Assembly (NCBI RefSeq): GCF_028737255.1
Contig: NZ_JAQZAN010000017.1
Span: 62,001-126,000 of the forward strand
Length of the DNA: 64,000 nucleotides
Origin: Actinomycetospora straminea
GTDB taxonomy: Bacteria; Actinomycetota; Actinomycetes; Mycobacteriales; Pseudonocardiaceae
Direction of reading: 5' to 3'
Shown: positions 1 to 8,082 of the stretch, in pieces
How positions within the stretch are numbered: position 1 is the first letter of the stretch
How the letters are laid out: each line of letters opens with the position of its first letter
Made by a program: the position numbers and the translations under genes
Notes under the pieces: model-generated
What the model saw: the letters and a program-made list of their open reading frames with translations, nothing else
Database searches by the model: none
Told to the model about the DNA's origin: nothing

Positions 1-1385
1 GCGGCGCGGTCGAGCCACGCCGGCCCGCCGAGGCGCTCGCGGCCCTCAGCGGTCAGCGCGACGGGCTGCGCGCCGGGTCGCGGTGGGTCGCCGAGCCCGA
101 CGAGGTCGCTGCCGCGCGCGAGCAGGCGCTCGACGCCCCGGGCCCCGATCCGCCCGTACGACATCGTCTCCACCTCGAGCCCCGGGACGATCACCTTCGC
201 GGTCACCGCCGACCCGGCGTCGGCGACCACCGTGAGCACGTCGAACCCGTCGAGGCGCGCCAGCAGGTCGTCGAGCAGCGCGCCGGGCTCGTCGAGGCCC
301 GGGGTGTGCGGGAGGTCGGTGAACGCCACGCGGCCCCGGCGCGCGAGCACCGTGGGCTCGAGCAGCTCGCGCAGCTCGGCGGGTCCGCGGGCGATCCAGT
401 CCGCCATCGCCTCGAACGCCCGGCGCTCCTGCGACGGCACCGGGTGGGCGCGCTCGCGCTCCCAGTAGCGGTCGTCGAAGAGCGGGCCGACGGTGTCGAG
501 GTCGGCGTGGGCGACGAGCTTCCGCACCCGTGCGGAGCAGAACTCCAGCAGCGCCTTCTGCAGCGCCTCCTCGCGGTCCGGGTGGGCGGCCTCGCCGCAC
601 GCGGTGACCGAGATCGGGTGCGGGGCGTCGGCGGGGTCGGTGTCGTAGCCGACGACGTGCAGGTCGGTGACGCCGAACGCGGTCGACGCGAGCTTCGGCA
701 CCACGGTGATGCCGGCGTCGGCGAGGTGGTCGAGCAGCCGGCGGGTGTCCGGGTCGGTAACGCCGTCGGTGTCGATGACGATCCCGCGGTCCAGGGCGCG
801 GAAGGCGGTGGCGTTGCCGTCGCGCTGGAGCACCTCGCCCAGGGCGTGGCCGACCGCGCGCTCGGCGGTGTCCCCGGCGCCGCAGCCGTTGGTGATGACC
901 GTGATCAGCCGCTCCTCGGCGGGCTGCCAGTCGAGGTCGACGGGATAGGCCGCGGCGAACTCGGCGGGGACGAGCACCTCCTCGCCGGTGCGCCACCGCG
1001 TCGTCGGCAACCACCAGCGTGCCGCGTCGGGGTCGTACCCGGTGCCGGCGGGCAGGACGAGGGCGACGGGGTCGACCACCCCGTCGTCGCCGCGGGCGGC
1101 GCGGAGCTCGGTGTAGGACCCGCGGACCGGCTCGAGCTCGCGCAGGCGCCGGGCCAGCAGCATCTCCTCGGCGAGCTCGGCGTGGGCCGCGACGCGGGCC
1201 CGCTCGACCGTCAGCCCGTACCCGAACGCCCCGCTGCGGGGCCACTCGCCCGCCGGGTCGGCGTGGTCGGCGGCCACCACGGCGACGCCGGTCCGGTCGG
1301 CGGCCGACAGCTCGACGTCGCCCACCTCGCCCGGGGGCAGCGCCGCGTCGAGGGCGGCGGTGACGTCGTCGAACGACGTGGTCAC
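1..1385 (-). CDS. YcaO-domain protein, C-terminus cut by window edge
   Basis: About 461 residues are visible, read from a GTG that overlaps the preceding stop by 4 bp; the gene runs off the left edge. Two stretches fit the YcaO fold: TNGCGAGDTAERAVGHALGE followed by LQRDG, and further on REEALQKALLEFCSARVR, which match the nucleotide-binding helices of YcaO proteins. YcaO enzymes use ATP to activate amide or carboxylate groups, for example in azoline, amidine or thioamide formation. No RiPP precursor peptide, TfuA or E1-like partner is visible nearby. As the last gene of the operon starting at 6417 it probably performs a late step on a small molecule, but the substrate is unknown. The family call is firm; the reaction is open. 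Confidence 0.8.
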   Translation of the reverse strand, partial: MTTSFDDVTAALDAALPPGEVGDVELSAADRTGVAVVAADHADPAGEWPRSGAFGYGLTVERARVAAHAELAEEMLLARRLRELEPVRGSYTELRAARGDDGVVDPVALVLPAGTGYDPDAARWWLPTTRWRTGEEVLVPAEFAAAYPVDLDWQPAEERLITVITNGCGAGDTAERAVGHALGEVLQRDGNATAFRALDRGIVIDTDGVTDPDTRRLLDHLADAGITVVPKLASTAFGVTDLHVVGYDTDPADAPHPISVTACGEAAHPDREEALQKALLEFCSARVRKLVAHADLDTVGPLFDDRYWERERAHPVPSQERRAFEAMADWIARGPAELRELLEPTVLARRGRVAFTDLPHTPGLDEPGALLDDLLARLDGFDVLTVVADAGSAVTAKVIVPGLEVETMSYGRIGARGVERLLARGSDLVGLGDPPRPGAQPVALTAEGRERLGGPAWLDRA

Positions 1386-2212
1386 CGGAGCTCCTCGAGC
1401 GGGATCGGCCCGGCCACCGGCTGGGCCGAGAGCAGCCGGTCGTAGAGCGCGAGGACGGTCTTGGTCGAGATGCCCGAGGCGTACTCGAACGGCGTCGCGA
1501 CGGCGTCGAAGTCGAGCCGCTCGATGACGGCGTAGGCGTCGCGGATCTCCTGGTGGGACAGCGGGATCTGCGCGTGGTACGCCTTGTGCGCGCTCAGCCC
1601 GACCGGGGCGCCGTCGGCGTCGAAGCTCGCCTTGAGCATGTCGCCGCAGAACAGGATCCCGCGGCGCTCGTCGTGCAGGACGTTGTGGCCGTCGAAGTGC
1701 CCACCGGTGCGGTGGGCGACGAGCCCCGGGGCGAACTCGTGGCGGTCGTCGAGGGGCCAGGTGACGCGGAAGGCCTTGGTCCACTCCAGGTCGCGGACCC
1801 CGATCCCGAGCACCGGCGGGGCGAGCTCGTCCTGGAGCTGGAACAGCGCGCCGTAGCCGTGCACGTGGCTCGCACCGAGCGCCGCCAGCCCGCCGCGGCG
1901 GCGGATCTCGGCGATCGCGGCGTCGGGGTAGAAGCCGGCGGCCTCCCAGCCGACGAGCCCCCGGTCGGTCTCGATGACCCAGCCGCACGTGCCCAGCCCG
2001 ACCTGCGGCTCGCACCAGAAGCCGGTGACGCCGGGCGTCACCTCCTCCCAGCGGGCCTCGCGGCCCTCGGCGAGGTCGGCGAACGACCGGAACTCCCAGC
2101 CGTCCTCGGGCAGGGCGTTGCGGACGTCGACGCACACCGGGCACTGCGGCGGGACGTCGAACCAGCGCTGCCAGTGCCCGCAGTTGGTGCAGGTCCAGGG
2201 GCTCAGGGGCAT
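1382..2212 (-). CDS. Zinc-ribbon metallo-beta-lactamase-fold protein
   Basis: 276 residues, starting at an ATG that lies inside the end of the upstream gene (10-bp overlap). The N-terminus carries two CxxC pairs (CTNC near residue 8 and CPVC near 24), a rubredoxin-like zinc ribbon. The rest has metallo-beta-lactamase-fold landmarks: HVHGYG in place of the usual HxHxDH, GGHFDGHN as the second His site, and FCGDML as the bridging Asp. The missing DH pair in the first motif suggests a mononuclear site or altered chemistry. It lies between an oxidoreductase and a YcaO gene and is translationally coupled to both, so it probably acts on the same pathway intermediate as a hydrolase or oxygenase. The exact reaction cannot be read from the sequence. 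Confidence 0.75.
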   Translation of the reverse strand: MPLSPWTCTNCGHWQRWFDVPPQCPVCVDVRNALPEDGWEFRSFADLAEGREARWEEVTPGVTGFWCEPQVGLGTCGWVIETDRGLVGWEAAGFYPDAAIAEIRRRGGLAALGASHVHGYGALFQLQDELAPPVLGIGVRDLEWTKAFRVTWPLDDRHEFAPGLVAHRTGGHFDGHNVLHDERRGILFCGDMLKASFDADGAPVGLSAHKAYHAQIPLSHQEIRDAYAVIERLDFDAVATPFEYASGISTKTVLALYDRLLSAQPVAGPIPLEELR

Positions 2213-3189
2213 GCCGCCTCCATCAGCAGGGTGTGCAGGGCGAGGTCGCGCTCGAGCGGGAACGGCCAGGCGGCCTCCCCGCGGACGGCGGCGCCGAACG
2301 CGGCGAGCTGGCGGTCGAACGGGCCGGCGTCGGCGTCGAAGGGCACCGGGGCGGCCTCGCCCGTGGTCGCGTCGATGCGGGTCAGCGTGCCCCCGGCGTC
2401 CTGCCCGAGGGTGTTCTCGGCGACGAGCTGCGCGCGGGTGCCGACGACCTCGAGCCGCCGCCGGGGCAGCGGGTCGGCCGTCGAGAAGCTGACGTGGTGT
2501 GACAGCAACGTGCCGCTCGGGGTGCGGCCGGCGAGGACGGCGGTGTCGTCCGCGGTGCGGTCGACGTAGTCGTGGACGCGGGTCGCGGTGAGGGCGACGA
2601 GGTCGACGACGTCCTCGCCGAGCAGGCGCCCGGTGAGGTCGATGCCGTGCGGGGCCAGGTCGATCATCGCGCCGCCGCCGGCCCGGGCCGGGTCCACGCG
2701 CCAGTTGTCCCGGCCGCCGACGGGGGTCGCCCAGTCCGGCGGCAGCCAGCAGCCGTAGACGATGCGCACGGTGGTGACGACGCCGAGGTCGCCCGCCGCG
2801 ATCATGCCGGCCATCACCTCGTGCGCCGGGTGGAAGCGCTGGTCGAACGCGGTGCCGGCGAGGAGGCCTCCGGTGGCCGCGACGATCTCCTCGGCCGCCG
2901 GCACGTCGTGCGCCAGCGGCTTCTCGCTGAGCACCGGGAACCCGGCGGCCGCGACGGCGGTGACCACCGGGGCGTGCGCGTGGTTCGGGGTCGCCACGTA
3001 GACCGCGTCGAGGCCCGGCGCGGCGAGGAGGTCCGCGAGGTCCTCGAACGCCGGCGCGAGCCCCTCGAGGGCGGCCGGGTCGCGGTCGTGCACGCCGACC
3101 AGGTGCGCTGCGGGGTCGGCGGTGATGGCGGGCAGGACGTGGTCGCGCGCCACCCACCCCAGGCCGACGACGCCCCAGCCGGTGCTCAC
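2203..3189 (-). CDS. Gfo/Idh/MocA-family NAD(P)-dependent oxidoreductase
   Basis: 328 residues from a GTG overlapping the methyltransferase stop by 4 bp. The N-terminal Rossmann segment is GVVGLGWVARDHVLPAI (residues about 5-21). The family's SEKPLAHD motif follows, and GGGAMIDLAPHGID provides the downstream D/H pair seen in sugar and inositol dehydrogenases of this family. Such enzymes oxidise or reduce a hydroxyl/keto group on sugars or cyclitols. With an inositol-phosphate-synthase-like enzyme heading the operon, a keto-cyclitol step is a reasonable inference. It is coupled upstream and downstream by overlaps of 4 and 10 bp. Confidence 0.85.
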   Translation of the reverse strand: MSTGWGVVGLGWVARDHVLPAITADPAAHLVGVHDRDPAALEGLAPAFEDLADLLAAPGLDAVYVATPNHAHAPVVTAVAAAGFPVLSEKPLAHDVPAAEEIVAATGGLLAGTAFDQRFHPAHEVMAGMIAAGDLGVVTTVRIVYGCWLPPDWATPVGGRDNWRVDPARAGGGAMIDLAPHGIDLTGRLLGEDVVDLVALTATRVHDYVDRTADDTAVLAGRTPSGTLLSHHVSFSTADPLPRRRLEVVGTRAQLVAENTLGQDAGGTLTRIDATTGEAAPVPFDADAGPFDRQLAAFGAAVRGEAAWPFPLERDLALHTLLMEAACP

Positions 3190-4319
3190 CAGCGCTCCGG
3201 GAGGTCGACGACGAGCCGGCGCGCGGTGGCGTCGGCGGGCAGGGGGTCGGGCCAGCGCTCGGGGAGGTAGGTCGCCGCGCGCGGCCCGTACTCGTCGCCC
3301 CAGACCTCGTCGGGCCAGCGCCGCTCGCCGTCGGCGTAGAGCGGGTTGGGGCGCAGGTCCGCGCCCTCCGGAGGGTCGAGGAGCGCGGGGGCGGCCGGGA
3401 CGTCCCCGCCGTCGCGGGCCAGCGCCACGGCCTCGGTGTCGCCGAGGTCCTGGGCGTCGGCGGCCCGCGGGAGGCGGCGCTCGAGCGTCGCCGAGGTCAG
3501 CTCCTCCTCGGCGTACGTCGTGGCGCCGGGCAGCAGCGCCGCCCACGCCTCCGGCGGGCGCGGGTGCCCCGGCTGGCCGAGGTTGTGGCAGTGGGCGGCG
3601 ACGACGGCGCCGCGGTCGCCGGCGTGCCGGGTGGCCGTCGCCAGCACCGCGGCCGGGTCCTCGAGGAAGTAGAGGACGTCGTGGACGGCGACCCAGGTGT
3701 CCGTCCGTGGCGGCACCGGCCAGGGGTGGGCGAGATCCGCGCACACGAGCGCCACGTGCTCCGGGACGAGGAAGCGGCGCGCCAGCCAGAGCTTGGCGAA
3801 CACGACGTCGACGCCGGTGAGGTCGCGCTCGCCGTGGTCGGCGAGGCGGCGCAGGAGGTGCCCGGCGCCGCACGCGAGGTCGAGCACCGGGCGCCCGGCC
3901 GGCGGGTGGGCCGCCGTGAGCGCGAGGACCGCGAGGCCGGACGGGTCGTGGTCGCGGTGCAGGAAGTAGTCGCCGACCCGCCCGAGCCCCAGCCCGGCGA
4001 CGGCCTCGCGCAGCGTCGTGGCCCCGAGCGTCGCGCGCAGCTGGTCGGCGGGCGGCGGGGGCTGGTCCCACCAGTCGTCGTTGTCGGCGAGCAGCACCGC
4101 GGCGGCGTCGTCGGGACGCCCGTCGTCGAGCGCGGCGAGTGCCGAGTCCCGGACCTCCTCGCGGCCCGCGCGCAGGTACGGGATGCCCTCGAGCACCGGC
4201 CAGCGCGCCGTGCCGTCGTCGAGGCTGTGCGGGGTGTCGGCGCGCAGTGCCTCCCCGTTGCCGGGGCTGCGCAGGTCCGAGCGAAGGTGCCCTTCGCTCG
4301 GCACGGCCGCCGCGCTCAC
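3186..4319 (-). CDS. Class I SAM-dependent methyltransferase
   Basis: 377 residues. SAM-binding motif I is VLDLACGAGHLLRRLADHG in the central third, followed by LTGVDVV (motif II region), typical of class I methyltransferases. The region before it, about 130 residues, contains a WPVLEGIPYLRAG segment often found next to Trm112-like or sugar-methyltransferase domains. Residues about 8-14 (SEGHLRS) are encoded by a perfect 11-bp hairpin at 4277-4301 that resembles a repeat found in two other proteins of this window. The gene overlaps both neighbours by 4 bp. Its acceptor is probably the operon's cyclitol- or sugar-derived intermediate; that is inference. Confidence 0.8.
   Translation of the reverse strand: MSAAAVPSEGHLRSDLRSPGNGEALRADTPHSLDDGTARWPVLEGIPYLRAGREEVRDSALAALDDGRPDDAAAVLLADNDDWWDQPPPPADQLRATLGATTLREAVAGLGLGRVGDYFLHRDHDPSGLAVLALTAAHPPAGRPVLDLACGAGHLLRRLADHGERDLTGVDVVFAKLWLARRFLVPEHVALVCADLAHPWPVPPRTDTWVAVHDVLYFLEDPAAVLATATRHAGDRGAVVAAHCHNLGQPGHPRPPEAWAALLPGATTYAEEELTSATLERRLPRAADAQDLGDTEAVALARDGGDVPAAPALLDPPEGADLRPNPLYADGERRWPDEVWGDEYGPRAATYLPERWPDPLPADATARRLVVDLPERW
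4277..4301. repeat. In-gene hairpin, half copy of the 53-bp coding repeat
   Basis: CCGAGCGAAGG and CCTTCGCTCGG form a perfect 11-bp inverted repeat around a 3-nt loop, inside the 5' end of the methyltransferase gene. On the coding strand it reads AGCGAAGGGCACCTTCGCTC. This matches the second half of the element at 35666-35718 in 17 of 20 positions, with paired changes that keep the stem. It encodes SEGHLRS; the other copy encodes SEGHPRS. Confidence 0.6.
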
Positions 4320-5236
4320 GGCAGCAGCCCCGCCGCGTCGAGGACGGCGTTCTGGTGCTCCTGGACCGGCGAGGCGTGCACCAGCTCGAGGTCGACGAGC
4401 GCGGCGCGGGCGGTGAACGCCGCCGCGCGGGCGTGGTGGTGGGTCTGCAGGACGCGGTCGAGGACGTCGGCGGCGTGGAAGGTCGCGCCGAGCGGGGTGT
4501 CGGCGTCCGCCCGGGCGCCGAGCAGCCCGCGCACCCGCCCGGCGAGGCCGTCGGGCAGCGTCGCGAGCACGCGCTCGGTCAGCCGGTCGACGACGCCGTC
4601 GAGGTGCTCGCCGAGCAGGGTCTCGCCGGCGAACCCGGCGTCGGGCAGCACGGCGTTGTGCAGGTGGTGGGCGAGCCCGAGGAGGAACGCCTCGCCCCGG
4701 TCGGCGCCGTGGTCCTCGGCCAGCAGCGCGCCGTACACGGCCACCGCCCAGCAGTGCTCGCCGTGGTCCTCGGGCGGTTCGACGATCAGCCGTGCCTGCC
4801 CCGGCGCCGTCGCCCCCGCGCGGGGCTGGCGGCAGAGCGCCCCGACGAACGCCGGCGGCGCCACGTGCCCGGCCTCCGGGAGCGGCGCCGCGTGCAGCCG
4901 GTCGAGCGTCGCCGGGTGCACCACATCCGCGGCGACCTCGTCGATCGCCCGGCGCAGGACGTCGCGGGCCTCGTCGGCGGACAGGCCCGCCTCGTCGAGC
5001 ACCGTCGCGTCGATCCCGGCCAGGCGCGCCCCCGCCACCGCGGCCGCGGTCTCGGCGTCGGCGACCGCCGTGGGGTCGGCACCCGAGACGAGTGCCGACC
5101 AGGCCCGGACGAACGCCCGCGCCGCCATCGACCCGTCGGCGTCGGCGGTGCGGACGCGCTTGAGGTCGCCGACCTCCCGGAACAGTCCGCCGACCGCCGC
5201 GTACCGGGCGATCGGCGCGACCAGACCGGTCGTCAC
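4316..5236 (-). CDS. HD-superfamily-like protein
   Basis: 306 residues from a GTG overlapping the synthase stop by 4 bp. The middle carries a pattern reminiscent of an HD phosphohydrolase: GEHCWAVAVYG (first His), LLGLAHHLHNAV (HH where HD is usual) and FHAADVLDRVLQTHHH (distal Asp). The first 150 residues are Ala/Asp-rich helices with no motif I recognise. An HD-type phosphatase next to an inositol-phosphate-synthase-like enzyme could remove the phosphate from its product. This is inferred from position and a degenerate motif; a non-catalytic role is possible. Confidence 0.55.
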   Translation of the reverse strand: MTTGLVAPIARYAAVGGLFREVGDLKRVRTADADGSMAARAFVRAWSALVSGADPTAVADAETAAAVAGARLAGIDATVLDEAGLSADEARDVLRRAIDEVAADVVHPATLDRLHAAPLPEAGHVAPPAFVGALCRQPRAGATAPGQARLIVEPPEDHGEHCWAVAVYGALLAEDHGADRGEAFLLGLAHHLHNAVLPDAGFAGETLLGEHLDGVVDRLTERVLATLPDGLAGRVRGLLGARADADTPLGATFHAADVLDRVLQTHHHARAAAFTARAALVDLELVHASPVQEHQNAVLDAAGLLP

Positions 5237-6417
5237 GCGGCGCCCGCGCTGATCCAGTCGCGCAGCACGCGCTCCTGGACGTGCAGGGCGTGCTCCGGGC
5301 GGCGGCCGTCGCGGGTGGTCGGCGCCTTGAAGAAGTAGCCGAGCTGCTCCTGCGCCCCGCCCTCGCCGCGGCGCTGCGCCTCGACGACCAGCCGCACGAG
5401 CTCGAGCACGAGCGGCGCCGCGAGGACGGAGTCGCGGGCCATGAAGTCGACCTTGATCTGCATCCGCTGGCCGAGGAAGCCGGTGAGGTCGATGTTGTCC
5501 CAGGCCTCCTTCTCGTCGCCGCGCGGGCGGTAGTAGTCGATGCGCACGACGTGGTCGCCGACCTCGTAGCCGAGGATGTCGTCGAGCACGGAGCCCTTGG
5601 TCTGCACCTTCGACGACAGCGAGTCCGGGTCGTCGAGGATCTCGCCGTCGCGGTTGCCGAGGATGTTCGTCGAGTACCAGCCGTCGACGGTGAGCGCGCG
5701 CGAGCGGAAGGCCGGCGCCAGCACCGTCTTCATCATCGTCTGCCCGGTCTTGCCGTCCTTGCCGGCGACCGGAACGCCCCGCTGCTCGGCGAGCTCCAGC
5801 AGCGCGGGGACGTCGGCCGCGGCGCTCGGGGTGAAGTTGACGTACGGGCAGAGCTCGGTGATCGCCGCGTACGCGTAGAGCATGCCCGGGGTGATCGCGC
5901 TGTCGTCGACGTCGAGCGCCTTCTCGAAGCCCTCGGCGGTGGCCAGGGCGGGCAGGGTGAGGTCGGGCCAGCGCTCGGTGGAGGCCAGGTTCACCACGAC
6001 GACCGAGTCGAGGTCCTGCTCGGCCTTGAAGCGACGGAGGTCCTCGGCGATGTGCGCGACGCGATCGCGCAGGGCGGCCACGGCGACGAGGTTGGTGCCG
6101 CGGGCGTTGCGGCAGTACTCGGGGTCGGCGACGGCCGGCCACGGCTCGATGCCCGAGAGAGCCGACCCGACGGCCTCGATCTGGCGGTCGTCGAGGACGC
6201 GGTGCACGTGCGCGGCCTTCGCGAGGTCGTCGCCCTGGACGTCCCAGCCGGCGAACACCAGCGAGGTGTACGGCACCAGGCCCGGCTCGTCGGCGAAGGG
6301 GAGCCCGCCCGTGCCGACCGTGCCCAGCTTCATCATCTCGACGCCGCCGACCGCGGTGGTGGCGACCGCGCCACCGAGCCCGACGATCGCCACTCCCGTG
6401 CGCCCGTTGTCCGCCAC
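5233..6417 (-). CDS. myo-Inositol-1-phosphate synthase-family protein
   Basis: 394 residues from an ATG; first gene of the minus-strand operon. IVGLGGAVATTAVGG (residues 11-25) is the NAD-binding Rossmann loop. GKDGKTGQTMMKTVLAPAF (219-237) and GWYSTNILGNRDG (246-258) are signature blocks of inositol-3-phosphate synthases, which convert glucose 6-phosphate to inositol 1-phosphate. It is slightly longer than the mycobacterial Ino1 type, and its setting (methyltransferase, MocA-type oxidoreductase, YcaO) is not that of primary inositol or mycothiol metabolism. I infer a paralogue devoted to a specialised product; it could use a different sugar phosphate. Confidence 0.85.
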   Translation of the reverse strand: MADNGRTGVAIVGLGGAVATTAVGGVEMMKLGTVGTGGLPFADEPGLVPYTSLVFAGWDVQGDDLAKAAHVHRVLDDRQIEAVGSALSGIEPWPAVADPEYCRNARGTNLVAVAALRDRVAHIAEDLRRFKAEQDLDSVVVVNLASTERWPDLTLPALATAEGFEKALDVDDSAITPGMLYAYAAITELCPYVNFTPSAAADVPALLELAEQRGVPVAGKDGKTGQTMMKTVLAPAFRSRALTVDGWYSTNILGNRDGEILDDPDSLSSKVQTKGSVLDDILGYEVGDHVVRIDYYRPRGDEKEAWDNIDLTGFLGQRMQIKVDFMARDSVLAAPLVLELVRLVVEAQRRGEGGAQEQLGYFFKAPTTRDGRRPEHALHVQERVLRDWISAGAA

Positions 6418-6637
6418 GTGGTCCTCCTCGACCTGTCATTCGGCCCGGTGTGGACCCCGGCCGACGTACCAACACCGCTCGGAGCCGAAACCGAGGACGA
6501 GCGACGAGTGGTCGGGAAGCCTCGGTGAGCGGCGTCACGGCGACCCCGGCAAAGTCCGGGGTCGGGCACTCGCGACCCCCACCGTTCGTTGCGGCAACGT
6601 CGGTGGTGTCCAGCCGCGACGAGGGAACGGAGGCGTC
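6418..6637. promoter_or_regulatory. Divergent promoter region with GC hairpin
   Basis: 220 bp separate the divergent synthase operon and the PspC gene, so promoters for both must lie here. A 9-bp inverted repeat, CGACCCCGG and CCGGGGTCG around a 6-nt loop, sits at 6541-6564. It could be a regulatory hairpin or a transcription stop. I could not assign -10/-35 boxes with confidence. Confidence 0.45.
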
Positions 6638-6817
6638 ATGGCCACGCTGACCAGGCCGCAGAACAACAAGGTGATCGCCGGGGTGTGTGCCGGGCTCGCG
6701 GAGCGCTTCGGGATGTCGGCCGGGGTGGTGCGGCTGCTGTTCGTGCTCTCGTGCCTGCTGCCCGGGCCGCAATTCATCATCTACATCGCGCTGTGGGTGA
6801 TCATGCCGAAGCGGTGA
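6638..6817 (+). CDS. PspC-domain membrane protein
   Basis: 59 residues from an ATG preceded by an AACGGAGG ribosome site. The N-terminus NKVIAGVCAGLAERFGM is the PspC signature, followed by one hydrophobic segment ending in WVIMPKR. Small PspC proteins sit in the inner membrane and take part in envelope-stress responses. The gene stands alone on the plus strand, 85 bp before the SPFH gene, with which it may be cotranscribed. Confidence 0.9.
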   Translation: MATLTRPQNNKVIAGVCAGLAERFGMSAGVVRLLFVLSCLLPGPQFIIYIALWVIMPKR

Positions 6818-6902
6818 CGTCCCGGCGGCGTTCCGGTCGCCACCGGGCGCGGGCCGGCGGTGGCGAGGACCCTGGGGGCTGACGCACCGGAAGGGGGCGG
6901 GC

Positions 6903-7910
6903 ATGGAAGGCCTGCTGATCGTCCTCATCGTCGTCGGGCTCCTGGCCCTGATCACGGGGGGCGCCGCGCTCCAGGCGGTCCAGCAGTACCAACGCGGGAT
7001 CGTGCTGCGCTTCGGGCGCCTCCTGCCGCAGGTCCGCGAGCCGGGCCTGCGGGTGATCGTCCCGTTCGTCGACCGCATGCGGAAGGTGCCGATCCAGACC
7101 ACGGTGCTCGACGTGCCGTCGCAGAACGCGATCACCCGGGACAACGTGACGATCGGCGTCGACGCCGTCGTCTACTTCCGTGTGAGCGACCCGGTCCGCG
7201 CGGTGATCAACGTCGACGACTACCTGCGGGCGACGTCGCAGGTCGCGCAGACCTCGATGCGGTCGGTCATCGGCCGCGCCGACCTGGACACGCTGCTCTC
7301 CGACCGCGAGGCGATCAACTCCGAGCTCAAGGCCGTGATCGACGCGCCCACCGAGGACTGGGGCGTGAGCATCGACCGCGTCGAGATCAAGGACATCGCG
7401 CTGCCCGAGGGCATGCGGCGCTCGATGTCGCGCCAGGCCGAGGCCGAGCGTGACCGCCGCGCCCGCGTGATCTCCGCCGAGGCCGAGCTCGAGGCCTCGG
7501 AGAAGCTCACCCAGGCCTCGGAGCGCATGAGCGCCGCCCCGGGCGCGCTGCAGCTGCGCCTGCTGCAGACCGTCACCGACGTGGCGTCGGACAAGAACTC
7601 GACGCTGGTCATGCCGCTGCCGGTGGAGCTGCTGCGGTTCTTCGAGAACACGACGGCCGGGGCCGCCGGCGCCGCGGGTCAGGCGAGCGGGGACACCGGC
7701 GAGGCGGTCCGACGGGCGATCGAGGCCGCGGCCGAGCCGGCGGCCCGGGAGGCCGCCGAGCCGGTCACCGCCGATTCGGGCACCGCCGATTCGGGCACCG
7801 CCGAGCCGGGCACCGCCGAGCCGGTCACCGCCGAGCCGGTCACCGAGAACGGCACCGACGGCGCGGCGGCCGAGCCGGTCACCAGAGGTGACCGGGCAGA
7901 TCGCGGGTGA
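6903..7910 (+). CDS. SPFH/band-7 (stomatin/slipin-like) membrane protein
   Basis: 335 residues. One N-terminal membrane segment (residues about 3-25) precedes a band-7 domain: YQRGIVLRFGRLLPQVREPG, VPIQTTVLDVPSQ and the slipin-like IGRADLDTLLSDRE. A helical stretch rich in Glu/Ala follows (QAEAERDRRARVISAEAELE). The last 80 residues are low complexity and end in 5-residue A-E-P-V-T type repeats encoded by a 15-bp tandem repeat. Slipins form oligomeric scaffolds at the cytoplasmic membrane; the neighbouring NfeD-type partner seen in many genomes is absent here. The 3' end overlaps the convergent DUF1707 gene by 32 bp. Confidence 0.9.
   Translation: MEGLLIVLIVVGLLALITGGAALQAVQQYQRGIVLRFGRLLPQVREPGLRVIVPFVDRMRKVPIQTTVLDVPSQNAITRDNVTIGVDAVVYFRVSDPVRAVINVDDYLRATSQVAQTSMRSVIGRADLDTLLSDREAINSELKAVIDAPTEDWGVSIDRVEIKDIALPEGMRRSMSRQAEAERDRRARVISAEAELEASEKLTQASERMSAAPGALQLRLLQTVTDVASDKNSTLVMPLPVELLRFFENTTAGAAGAAGQASGDTGEAVRRAIEAAAEPAAREAAEPVTADSGTADSGTAEPGTAEPVTAEPVTENGTDGAAAEPVTRGDRADRG
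7755..7844 (+). repeat. 15-bp tandem repeat, six units, in SPFH gene tail
   Basis: Six 15-bp units such as GCCGAGCCGGTCACC and GCCGATTCGGGCACC follow each other without gaps. They encode A-(E/D)-(P/S)-(V/G)-T pentapeptides at the C-terminal tail. The unit number probably varies between strains. Confidence 0.9.
7875..7895. terminator. Inverted repeat between convergent genes
   Basis: CCGGTCACC and GGTGACCGG form a perfect 9-bp inverted repeat around AGA. It covers the DUF1707 stop codon and lies inside the last codons of the SPFH gene. Its position between converging genes fits a bidirectional terminator; no T-tract follows. Confidence 0.45.
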
Positions 7911-8061
7911 GGTCGGCGAGCTCGCCACGGGTCGTCGCGGCGTAGGCCGCGGCGGCCCGTTCCTCGAACTCCTCGACGGTCAGGCGCCCGTTGCCGACCG
8001 CGCGCTGCAGCCGCTCGACGACGAGCTCGCGCTCGGCGTCCGATGCCCGTACGTCCCGCAC
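7879..8061 (-). CDS. DUF1707-domain protein (short)
   Basis: 60 residues from a GTG. VRASDAERELVVERLQRAVG followed by GRLTVEEFEERAAAAYAATT and ELADLTRDLP is the complete DUF1707 (SHOCT-like) domain of actinobacteria. Unlike longer family members, it has no membrane region after the domain. The function is unknown. It lies 21 bp downstream of the glutaminase stop on the same strand and may share its transcript. Confidence 0.85.
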   Translation of the reverse strand: MRDVRASDAERELVVERLQRAVGNGRLTVEEFEERAAAAYAATTRGELADLTRDLPGHLW

Positions 8062-8082
8062 GCCCCCATCATCCCCGCCTCG

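Noticed and set aside
1-1385. RiPP (thiazole/oxazole peptide) cluster around the YcaO gene
   Set aside because: No short precursor ORF with a Cys/Ser/Thr-rich core, no dehydrogenase of the azoline type and no E1-like partner is visible; it may still lie left of the window.
306-1445. Long plus-strand open frame opposite the YcaO gene
   Set aside because: It is Val/Gly/Arg-rich without any family pattern, while the minus strand encodes recognisable YcaO blocks; it is a by-product of high GC.
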